Assembly: GCF_963678635.1 (NCBI RefSeq)
Contig: NC_087066.1
Span: 62,874,282 to 62,938,281, forward strand
DNA length: 64,000 nucleotides
DNA from: Symsagittifera roscoffensis
Taxonomy: Eukaryota; Xenacoelomorpha; Acoela; Convolutidae
Direction of reading: 5' to 3'
This document shows positions 33,441 to 44,008 of the stretch, piece after piece. Below the pieces are notes generated by a model, which was given only the letters and a program-made list of their open reading frames with translations, had not been told where the DNA came from and did no database searches. The translations under genes were made by a program, and so were the position numbers. How positions within the stretch are numbered: the stretch's first letter is position 1; the number at the start of each line of letters is the position of its first letter.

Positions 33441-34611
33441 CTAAATAAAGCAAGAAAAGATACAATAATACAATTATTATTTTGGCACTTGTAATCAGTT
33501 TTTGCTTTTTTTTGCCACAAATTTACGCTTTTGTCAATAATACAGGATGCCAAGCAGCACTTTGCAAAGCAAAACAATGTCTAAAAAGCTCTGAAAAGTC
33601 AACAAAATATAAAAAGAGCCTTAACATAAGCAAGCACTATTGAAGAAGCCGCAAAACTTAGCTCTAAAAAGGATGGGATAAGGCAAAACAAAATAGAAAC
33701 AAAAAGTACTGAAAACAGAAAAATGACATGAAAAAAGTACAGCAAATAGTATTTGAGTCTAGCAGGGATATATTATGATTGCAATTTAGCTAGCCTCAAT
33801 TCGATTTAAAATGTTTATTTGAGCGCTTGAAATTTAGATTAAGTCGCCGCTCTGGAATCATTCGCACTTATGCGTTGAGCATCATAGTAAATGCACAAAA
33901 TTGCGCAAAGTTTAGTCCAGAGAATTGCTTATAACTAAATATAAAACATCAAAAAATTCACTAACAATTATTGCAGGTTAAATATCTGATCCTGTTGTTT
34001 TCAATAAAAATCGTTTCAGATCATTTCTTCATTAGAGCTTAGGCTAGCAATTTTTTCACAAAAGTGTACAAATGATCTCTGAAAAACTATTTTTTGGTAC
34101 ACTTGCTCTAAACAAATCGACTTGAGCTGAAAAAATTAAACTGATCGTATAACCCGGACGCCTGAGTAAAAAAAAACTACGCACACTGAGGAATCAAACC
34201 ACTGAGTTTTACATTCTAGTCTGTTGCTTGAATAAAAAAAAACAGTCTCAAAATTTACTGCTTTTGCTATAAATTGCCACCAAAAAATGAGCCACTTTTT
34301 AATTTTGACCTACAAGTTGGTCCTGTAATATGACACTACGCTCCGTTTGCTCTGTAAAACGAAACACAATTTTAAAATAAAAAACAAGCTACTGCATTGC
34401 AACAAAATGGACTGTTATAACATACAAGTGCTGCTTGTGTAAAAAAACTGTAGCAAATTAAAATAAAGAGCGAACTTTCTCGTCAGCCCACTTGAATTAT
34501 TGCAGAGCATTATTTTCTCTCCGCAAGGAAAATCAATATTCGAAACAACCTTGAAACTAAGGCTATTATTATGTTAACGATGACTGAAGCAATAAAAATA
34601 GCCATTCCAAC

Positions 34612-34963
34612 TAGGGACGGATCTAGGAAAAAAAAATGAAAACTTCGTCAACTTTTTTAGGTCGATCAAATTGATTTTCCAAGATCTCCCAAATCAATAA
34701 AAAAAACATTTTTTATGCAATTTTTTCGGGACGGCAAGTAAATTTATGAAAAAATAGGCCAAAAGCGGCGTTTTAGGCACTTTTTGGACAGTTTCAGGGC
34801 TCCCCCTCAATAATAGTCTTCAAAAAAATTTTTAGGGTCAGATAGCCATGAATATAGGTCATAAAATAGAGGGACCTTTTGGGTAGTCAGGGGTCGAATC
34901 CCTGAGGAAGTAGGGGGGGGGGGGGGAGGGGGGTGGCATCTATCCCTTCTAAATCCGCTATTG
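34612..34963. mobile_element. hAT-like MITE, copy 2, 352 bp
   Basis: Starts TAGGGACGGATCTAGG and ends CTAAATCCGCTATTG, an imperfect inverted pair. It is flanked by ATTCCAAC (34604-34611) and ATACCAAC (34964-34971), a 7-of-8 match consistent with an 8-bp target duplication as in hAT elements. Interior homologous to 21654-22078. A run of about 16 G near its right end could form a G-quadruplex or be an unstable tract. No coding capacity. Confidence 0.7.
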
Positions 34964-35032
34964 ATACCAACAGTTCAGACTAAACCAAGCAAAATTAAAC
35001 CAACGGAAACTAAGCCAATAAAGTATCGAACG

Positions 35033-35085
35033 CAGAGGCGAAGCGGAGCTTCGAATGACTTGCATTACAACATAGACAAAAATGC
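35033..35085. repeat. Module R copy 5
   Basis: GCAGAGGCGAAGCGGAGCTTCGAATGACTTGCATTACAACATAG type sequence. It starts about 60 bases after the MITE target duplication and lies about 330 bases left of the AACTAAGCCG module of tRNA-like unit 6. Confidence 0.45.
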
Positions 35086-35368
35086 AAGAAAAAATGAAAA
35101 ATGTAGAAAAAATCAGGTCTAACAATACCAAAATTTTCTCAATGAAAGTTCAATCTAGGCAACAATACCAAGCAAAATATTTGATTATTATAACATCGCA
35201 AGCGCAAGTCGCATTGGAACAAAACTTAACGAAGCGCAAACAAAGCCGACAATCGTTGATCAAAAATTGATTTTGTGAAAAAGATTCAAATCCGCCCTGA
35301 AACTATAATAAACAACACTTGCAACTATAAAGAAGATTGCTTATAGCACAAAAAAAAAACGTGCTGTG

Positions 35369-35525
35369 ACAACTAAGCCGAAAAAAGTTGAGCGGACAAA
35401 CAGAAGTCCGACAATTCAATTTTTACCCTAAAAAAATCAATTTTATACAATGAAAAAAGCAAGGTCTCGAACCCCAGAACTTGGGGTGCAAAGGCGACTA
35501 CGTTACCCCTAGGCAAAGTGGGAAC
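35369..35525 (-). repeat. tRNA-like unit 6 with linked AACTAAGCCG module
   Basis: Minus strand has the B-box-like GGTTCGAGACC at about 35463-35473 and a GGGGTAACG...TAGTCGCC part resembling D and anticodon arms. The module CAACTAAGCCG...GAGCGGACA...GTCCGACAATTC sits 90 bases to the left, matching the arrangement at 27526. Confidence 0.45.
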
Positions 35526-36589
35526 GAACCTGGAGGTTTCTAAGGTACAACAAAAAAACAAGTTAGAAAAGCAAGAAAGATTTTTTGTGAAAGGTTGTTC
35601 TCCTGGGCAAAAAAAAGGTCTCGTTCTCGATTATAAGACAAAAACCTTATGGAACATGCCCTATTCCGTGCCTTAAATTGCATATTCATGACAAAACTAT
35701 TAGTGAATCTAAAGAAAACTATATACTTCCAAATCTCAAACATAAACCGCTTAAGCATGCTAAGTTACAACTTCCTTCCTCGAAGATACTTCGCTACTCC
35801 TTCAAATGCGCCCCCAAACTAAATGTTGATGACTCAAAGCAATGTGCAGAAAAAAATCATATCAATTGCCCGCTTAATTTGGTCACGTTTCTGAAATGTT
35901 CGTAGCATTATTGAGAGTTTGCAGTGAATGTCATGTTTAAGTTTGCAATTAACAATTTGAATGCGACGATATATATTTCATTTTTTCCCAAAAGTTACTT
36001 CCAATTGTTCAAATTTGCTTTATTTATTTTTTTTTAAAATCAAGCCGTTTTTTCTTTCAAATCCCCATTGTTAAACAAAATTTTCTTATAGATGTGCACT
36101 AAATAAGTATTTCTATTTTTCAAAAAAATCTTTTTGAGTAGCATTCAGATTGTCACTTACCTTTGGCTGACGTTCACTGCAATAACTCGATGCCTTAGGC
36201 ACTTTCAACTTTGCTCATTTACTGTTTTCCCATATTTAAACTCACCTTAAGGCAGTTAGATTGACGGGATTAAATGGCGATTAACTCCTCTCAGCCGATA
36301 GTGTAGAGGTTTGGGTCCTCGCCATAATCCAGACGCATTACTTGCGCACGAGGTCAAGCAAGCATTAAACATAACATTTCGATCGAGTAGGTTTGGGAGG
36401 ACTGTGAACTCATTCGCTCTGCCATGCAAACTACATTTAATTAACAGTTCAAACCAACCCTTCCCGTTCAAAGATTCGACCCCTAACACCCGAGGGTACT
36501 TTTTTCCGAACCCTCACTTTTGGTTGAAAAACCTTAAAACTGCTCTTAGGAGCCATTACATGCATCAATAAAATTAATTTTGAGGGGAG

Positions 36590-38395
36590 ATAGCTCACCA
36601 AATCGCAAATTTTTGGTCAAAACCTTGAATCGCCATCTAAAAGGTCATTTCTGGCAGGTTTTTTGCCTATGAGGCACAAGACATAAACCAAACAGGTTAA
36701 TCATAATGTTGAAGGCGAGCTCGAAATGACGCTGATTTTTTTTTGAAAATCCGCCGGCCCCTCGAAAGAGCCACCCATGTTGTTATTGAAACTATTAGCT
36801 GCCATTCAATTTCTCTTGCAATTCCGTTGCAAGCCAATTATTCTTCCCAGCTGCATTGAAACTTAATTGAATAAAGTTGAACCTAACTTCTGTTGAATAT
36901 CTAATGCTTAATCTCAGCTAGAAAAAAAATCGGGTTATGATTTAGGCTGAGATCTCTACCGTTTCTGAAGGCCCAAGTTTGAGGTTTATATTGTTGAAAA
37001 TTGGATTGGATTATAATACATGCCCATTGTTGGTTGCAATTAAACAAAAACGGAGGAAACATTTTAATGAAGTGTTTTTATTGTTGGCTCGTAGAACAAA
37101 CACAATTCGTTCATTCATGTCACAATTCTCTCAAGGCTAAAACCCAGTGTCCAGATTTTAAAAATGTCTCCAACTGGCTATGGATTCGCGCGTACATTCA
37201 AGGACGCTAATCCACTTTCGTAAATTAACTATTTTTATTCGACGATTCTACATAGAGCAAAATCCATAATCACATCATCTGTCCGAGGTATCCATAATCA
37301 CAATGAGGCCCATAGTTTAACATCAATCGGCAAAAAATTCATTGCAGTTTATTAAATCATAAATAATCTTTCAATATTCTTCAACGAAATTTCTTCTTAC
37401 AGCAGATTTTTAGATGAGCACAGCAATAATATCACATCAGTATTAAAAAGCTCAATGCACTTTGAAGCTCAACGAGGATAAACTGCACTAAAAATGGCTA
37501 AAATGGTTTTCAATTTGATGGGTCGAATTTTCTATACGTCGTGTAGTTCAGTAACAAATGATCAAATCAAATCAATTGTTTTCCATTTCCAGATTTTCAG
37601 CTGCCACAGTCCAGAGCATACGGTTTCTCGTATAAATGTTTATACGACCAGTAAATCTTCCTTCAGAAAAGTTCAAGACAATCGGCCCAGCCAAATAAAC
37701 CCTAAACAAAAAACTCGTTGGAAAATGTTAATGAAGTCAAGTTATAGAAAACGACAGTTGGAAAATGCTCATGAATTCAAATGAACCGAAAACCATAACT
37801 GAATCATTTTTGAACTTTTTCACTTTGTTGCAAACAAAAAATATGTCATCTTTACTGTTGCTCTCACGAATCCAATAAGCTTTTATAGTTGAAACTATAA
37901 TGGTGAAGTTAAACCTTATTCTTTTATTTCTGATGAAAACACAAGTTGAACGAGAAAAAAATTTGCCCCTTTACATTTGATTTCAAGCTTTTACAATCAC
38001 TAAAAAATTCCAGCATAAAGTCGCGCTATTTCCTCTTAAATTATGGGTAACCAAAATTAAGCTCTGACTTGAAAGACAAGTTGCGATCTCATAAAAAAGC
38101 TATCTTTCTACAAACAAATTCTATAATTTTGCATCGTATTGAATATATCTTTGAACAAAACATCTAAAAAGACTCGATTCTAGCGAAAACAGTCATTTTA
38201 CGTTTAAAACAGAAAAAACAGCCTTTCGCACACAGAAGCAAACAATGGCAAAAGAAAGCTTAAAAAATACAAAGGCTTAAATGAAAAAAAAATAGCCGAC
38301 TTAAAAGTTTCGATCCAAGGAACTCTTGAATACTTGTCATGAAATCAAATTACCGAATGGAGGAAAATGAGCAAAGCTTATATTGCAAAATTGAA
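36590..38395. other. Intergenic DNA, no gene seen
   Basis: Open frames reach 96 codons (37494-37784) but have no recognisable features. No repeats with clear partners in the window. Confidence 0.5.
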
Positions 38396-38445
38396 CAGAG
38401 GCGGAGCAGAGATTCGCACCATTTGCGATGCAACACAAACAAGCT
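38396..38445. repeat. Module R copy 6
   Basis: AGAGGCGGAGCAGAGATTCGCACCATTTGCGATGCAACAC type sequence. It lies about 660 bases left of tRNA-like unit 7. Confidence 0.45.
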
Positions 38446-39059
38446 GCCACAAATTGAGACACGGGTCCAACGGTATTTTCAATTTAAAATTCCCTGAAGC
38501 GTGGGACCACTGTTGAGACAAAAAGCGCGATATCAAAAAAGATGAAAAAAAAAATTAGATCTACCAAAACATTCATATCTTTGATTCGAATAAGAAAATT
38601 GAAAGCTAAACTTGCATCAAAACAAAACTTAAGAAGCGGAAACAAAGCCGACAACTTTTGAGAAGACAACCGTTGCGCAAAAATAAATGTTTTCATTAAA
38701 AGAACTAAATTGCCTCCTTAAAAAAGCATGTTTCGCGCATCCAACAGCGTAATATATGAGGCCAGTAAGCCGATCTCGTTAAACTACAAAAATTAAAGCC
38801 AAGTAAAAAGGAAACATAGAAAATACACAACGGAAATTATACCGAACCCGAGTTAGTAAATTTAAAACAAACATTGAAAAGAACGGGTAAGTAATGTCTC
38901 TTGGTTGCCGAAAGTGCAGATTTGAGAGAATGATTCAGTGCTTCTTTTGGATAAGCTGTATACAAAAAAATGTCCGAAATGAAAAACGTTCCGATTTTAA
39001 AACACTTAATCCGATTTTAAAAAAAACCAACGGGAAAAAATTCCAAATTGCTAAAAACA

Positions 39060-39132
39060 GGTCCCGACCGGATTCGAACCACATGCCTTTGTCGTCTCAC
39101 GCAGGTGTGTTACATTTACGTCAGATGCGCTG
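39060..39132 (-). repeat. Degenerate tRNA-like unit 7
   Basis: Minus strand carries a good B box (GGTTCGAATCCGG) in the same CCGGTCGGGACCTG context as the unit at 31821. A GAGACGACA anticodon-stem remnant and a weak A box lie at the right spacing. About 90 bases to the right is TTGTTTACGGGAC, also present near 17587. Confidence 0.45.
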
Positions 39133-39299
39133 GACAGTTGATTATTATTGAATTTATTATGAGACAAGTTGAAACACGTGCAAGATTTTCAAACGCGTGA
39201 AAGAACTTGTTTACGGGACAAAAGGAGTACTCGGTTGCAACACCCTTGCTAGTCGCTACAATAAACGTATTGACATATACGATCTTTTAAAATTTTGAA

Positions 39300-42190
39300 T
39301 CCTGTCAGAGAATTATCACATATCAATGCTATTGCACTTTATTCGAGCTTAATTTCATCTAACTTTTGAATGCGTATTGTTAGTTCGTCCGACGTCCCAT
39401 AATGTTATTGAAAACAGGGATTGCAAAGTGTTTCTATTCAAGAATTAGTCCACCTGGTGTCGATGCTAGAATTGTGAGTAGGCTAAGTGAGTATTTCTAG
39501 CTAAAGCATAATTAACATAAAATGAAATTAGCACAAATCATGCCACTGGTCAATATTATGATTATGATGATTATGCAACTTATTAAATAAAAATCAAGGT
39601 TATCGTCGAATAAGTTGAAGGTCAAAGTTAAGTTTGTTATGAGAGGAAAAATTGTTAACTACAATAAATTAGTTAGGTTTCCGAGGACTCCGAACCTACA
39701 ATAAAAAACCGCGAAAGATCACAAATAGACCTCAACGTACAATACATTCTGCATAAGTTGTTAGGACTCTTAATTTATGTTCACATGTTCACTGTTAGGC
39801 TTCAACATGTGTTTTAAAAATGCGAAAAAAATCGATTCAATAACAACTAGTAACTTCACTATCGAAACAGATTTCTACCAAAGTTACAATCGAGAAACAA
39901 ACAAAAAAGGACCAAAAAATTATAAAAGAAATAAGTAAAAACGACCAATTTTCGATAAAAAATAACATTGGATGAAAAATGAGCGTATGCACGATAATTA
40001 ACATGTTCAAATTACAAAGCATACCACACCAGAGCGCACTAGTTATTTGAGGAATTTAACGTCTGTAGGTAAAAACATTCAAACATACTGTCGTAATATC
40101 TGATTAAGCTTACTGAAAAAATTTAGTAGCAAACCTGAATCAAATTTTTTGAATTTTTTCAACAATTTTTCAACAACTATTTTGCAACAAAATCAATCTA
40201 TGAATGACACGGACAGGAAACAAATGTCTGAACACGACTTTAACTATTTCGCTTATACTGTGAGATGAGATCATCTAAAGTGTAAAGTACCTTTAGAACT
40301 CCTCGGCGTTTTGCTCGGTTCTGATCTCGTCCTGTACTTCTCTTCGTTTAGGTCAGCACAATTTCCGCAGGCATCATCGCAGATCAAGCTGATCAGCTGG
40401 CACTCTGAACAAATGCGCGTTATTGTTTTTCCGCCCAACCTTTTTTGAGTGAATGGGCAGAAAATTCAAATCACTATTCCCGAAGCTGCAAGTCAGATGC
40501 ACCACAAACCAAGATACATACATTTTAAATCTTTTTCAATACCACCGACAGAATACGCAAAACGGAGGGAAAACGTATTTCTACAATTGGTATATTATAC
40601 AGTTATTAAAAATAGATCAAACTTATACAAATTGCCCACAATTCACACCACTTCGTGAAGATACGGAGGGTAAGATAAGAGTTTTCTGCCAGCACAATAT
40701 GTTTTTTTCATAAGGTTGTAAGATTGTTCCGTAAACACTGCTACTATTATTTCTTTTACTTAATTGCTACCTGTACGTTTTCATGGCTGCAAGCGCTCAT
40801 CTCAATTTTGCAGAGGCTCTTTGATCTAGCATCGTTAAACAAAACGATGAGAACGGTCAAAGATACACCTGCTTCCTCGAAGTGATTCATCCAATTTACC
40901 TAAAAATCACCTATGTCCAAAAACAGAAGAAAATTTATTTCTACAATTTGTATTTAACATTGAGTTAAGTACATGAAGATCAAATGTTCTTCCGGAGTTC
41001 CAGATTATTTTTTTGAGTTAAGGTTGGTTTCTGCAGTTTTGAAAGAGACAAGTCAGTCTCCATGAGCAAAGACTTTAATGATTAACGCCGAATTAATGAG
41101 AAAGCTACAACTTACTCTATGATGAGTGTCTTTATACTCCACGGCCACAACATTTCGGAAGGCTGAATCCTCGCAGTTGAGATCATTGAAAGAGTCTTAT
41201 GTCGCAACTTGAGGCAGCCCTTTTGCATATTCTCCCAGAGATGTGCTTTTCTAAATCAATTGCACCAACCGATTACGTTCTTCGCTTAAAATTAACATTT
41301 GTTTGTAAGCTAGTTTGAGAACAACGCTTCATTACTCAACTAGAAAACTGCCAGAGTGAATAACCTGACCAGTCAAGATGTACAAAGAAACGCCTTTTAA
41401 ACATGGTTGTGAGTATTGTCCATTTTAAGTGCAACGAGATATGGTTTTTATGAAAAGATTGATTGCCATGGGAAGTCATTTGGTCAAATCTTCGGATATT
41501 ATTATTTTTATTGAGAATTTACAATCAGATTATATAAGAATATACAAAATGATTGAGGGGAACAGAAGTTCCCTGAAAGACAAGAAAAGACGTTACAAAC
41601 TAGTTTCACGGCAAAGATAGCACAGACAACCAATTACCCACGAGCAAGGATTTTCAGAAGAATAATAGTTTAAGAAATCGCAAAAACAAGTCAGAAAATT
41701 TTCTTTTAAGTTTTGGTATGAGAACACGTCGATTCCAAAACGCACATATAGGATGTTTGCGAGTCTCTGCCATCTATAACAGAAGATTCTAGCTATTAAA
41801 ATTGATATCCTAATCGAAAAACATTTTGTTGTTGTTGTTGTTGTTGGGGATTCACAGCATTGCTGTTGGGATTCTTGGTCCCGGCGTCTTCTCTAAAACA
41901 ATGTCCATGTAACATTCGCCCAAATATCACACAGCGACGGAGCGTAGAAAAAGTACCTATTAACGACTGGCAGGCGTCAGTTACCTTAATTCTACTCGTT
42001 TTTCACCGTCTCGACCTTGCCAGTTGATTTTCTGGTCTGTCTAGGGCAAAGTAAAAAGTTACCATTTTTAGGCCATCAGTCAAACGACTTTTGATCAGCT
42101 TTCGTTGACATGCGAACACAACCACATAGCTGAGTCTCGGATCCTCAGACTACGTGATTGTCATTAAAAACACGGCTCGAACAACCTATT
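39300..42190. other. Intergenic DNA, no gene seen
   Basis: A (GTT) microsatellite of about seven units starts at 41827. Open frames are all below 90 codons. The right-hand part (from about 41820) becomes less AT-rich and may belong to the 3' end of the giant element, but no boundary is visible. Confidence 0.45.
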
Positions 42191-42502
42191 TTATTATGTT
42201 TTTGTGTGACAGTTCTATATTAAATCCATTAGAGATGGATTGACCCTTTCCTTTTTCTAGCTACTCATACTCTGAAATATTAAACAATAACGGTGTTAAT
42301 TAAGATCTATGACATTATAGCAGCTATACAGTCAGTCTATACAGTCCCTTCACATAGACAGTCTCTGGGGGACCAAGCCTCCGCTCCCGTAATATTCTTG
42401 AGATAACACTCTTATCTCTTATATTTCGTGTACCGTGAGGGTTCCGTGGTATATTTCTTCCCCCACTGAAGCCTCCTTCTCCACAAATTTCCGTCGCTAA
42501 GG

Positions 42503-42533
42503 TTCTTATCGTGTGTTATTGCCACGATAAGAG
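42503..42533. repeat. Hairpin, 10-bp perfect stem
   Basis: TCTTATCGTG (42504-42513) pairs with CACGATAAGA (42523-42532) around a 9-base loop. It lies in the non-coding stretch left of the giant element's last reading frame. It could be an RNA structure of the 3' end of that element. Confidence 0.5.
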
Positions 42534-42809
42534 GCTTCGTATTTTTTCTTCTCTGATACGACTGTTCTTCACAATCTCTGTCGTTGTTCTCTTTTTTGTC
42601 ACATTTTCAGTCAAAATTGCCACTTTTTTCTATTTCTCAGAAATGTTCATTCTTCAATCGAAATTTTAAAATTAAAAATTCCAGAACATTCTGACCCTCC
42701 TTGGCAACACTTTTTTGTTCATAAGGCCTTTAGCCGTCCTTTTTTACGTCGCCGGAAGGTTGTGCTGTGTCATCTGGCAGAATGGCACATACTCCCCGGA
42801 CAAGTCTCC

Positions 42810-42827
42810 ATCAATGTCCCTATTGAT
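42810..42827. repeat. Small hairpin with TCCC loop, copy 1
   Basis: ATCAATG-TCCC-TATTGAT, preceded by CTCCCCGGACAA. The same arrangement, with compensating base changes in the stem and the same loop, is found at 53489-53506. Confidence 0.55.
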
Positions 42828-43499
42828 CGCATAACACCGGGTTATCGTCAAGTAGTTATCCAGTTTTCTGTAATCAATCTTACAAATTGCATAAGAAATT
42901 GAAATTTATCTACTCCACCTCAACTCACTACGTGTTCACAAATGGCATCGTACTACATCTCACTGCCTTTCAACATTTTCACAAAATTTGCACCATGAGG
43001 AGTGTCCTAGATAAAATTTCTTTTCTGACTACTTACGTTGTCTTGCCATAAAACTTCTTTTCGCTCTTTGTGATTAAAAAGTGGGACGTGGCACGGCCAC
43101 GCACCCGTTAAAATTAACTTAACATTACTCACCAAGTATAATCAGTCATTTATGCGGTCCTTTCAATTTTAAAACTAAGAAACTCTGTGGCTAGGAAAGT
43201 TCTTGAGTTACCCACCCTTCCAGAGCGAGTTTACTCAAACTTGCCATGTCGCCACACAGTGAATTTGTGTCTTACACAGGTTAAAAACTTCAGTCGTGAA
43301 TAAATAGGTAAATATACTCACCTAGATTCCTCGTATACATACATAAATAGCCATAACTAAAATCAAGAATTTCAACAATTTTAACAATTGCAACATTATA
43401 GTTTGGTCTGACCAAACTAAATCAAAACAAAAAGTTTCACAAGTTCAATAATCAAAACTTGGTTGATTGGTTTAAGTTTTAGCACACAAATACAATCAA

Positions 43500-43526
43500 G
43501 TTTTCTCTCCTTCTCTTCTCTTCTTT
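43500..43526 (-). other. Candidate polypurine tract of the giant element
   Basis: On the minus strand a run of A and G about 24 bases long (AAGAAGAGAAGAGAAGGAG at its core) begins a few bases after the stop of the last reading frame. In LTR elements such a tract precedes the 3' LTR, and the next bases here include TTGATTGTATTTG. No matching 5' LTR is in the window, so the boundary cannot be confirmed. Confidence 0.4.
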
Positions 43527-43534
43527 GGTCATCT

Positions 43535-43960
43535 TCATTCCATCACTTCTCCATCTTGATCTTCGCTGTCTTCCAACACTTTCTCCAGCATGTCCATGGA
43601 GTTGCGGGCCGTGCCCCAACTCTCCTGTTCCAACAGCCTCGGTTTGCAGCAAGGTAGCAAGTCCACATTCGCCTTCTGCTCCCGGTTCCTGCAAAAGCTG
43701 TTGTGAAGACATAGGCTCACGTTTCGTTCTAGGTCAGCTCTTAAGACCTCTTTCTTCTCCTCTTCAGTAACACAAGGCGTTCCAGCTACCCGCTTCACCG
43801 CTGTGGTGACCGCGTTTCTGTGCGTCAAGAATGCTTTCTTACAGGCTCCTGGTCCTATATCTAGCTGGAAAGATTGATAGGCTTCCGTGTTCCTTGACAT
43901 GTGACGCTTCGCGCGTTCATACATCCATGATGTCATTACTGCACGGAGCCAAGGCATCAA
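43535..43960 (-). CDS. C-terminal part of the 3' polyprotein (after in-frame TAG)
   Basis: 141 codons from the first ATG. It lies in the same reading frame as 44009-46012, separated from it by a TAG and 16 further open codons. The two together are probably one protein, with the TAG either read through or a recent nonsense mutation. The product is unrecognised. It is rich in Arg and Glu, has a CLHNSFC...LLPCC cysteine cluster and an acidic end. The stop is followed within a few bases by the purine tract. Confidence 0.6.
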   Translation of the reverse strand: MMPWLRAVMTSWMYERAKRHMSRNTEAYQSFQLDIGPGACKKAFLTHRNAVTTAVKRVAGTPCVTEEEKKEVLRADLERNVSLCLHNSFCRNREQKANVDLLPCCKPRLLEQESWGTARNSMDMLEKVLEDSEDQDGEVME

Positions 43961-44008
43961 TCTTTGCCTTGACCATATTCTTTCAATGGCTTTAGGTATC
44001 CTCAGAAC

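Noticed and set aside
41826-43497. A 1.67-kb 3' LTR of the giant element from TGTTGTTG to the purine tract
   Set aside because: The size would match the leader length at the right side, but the sequences of 41826-43497 and 62343-64000 do not match.
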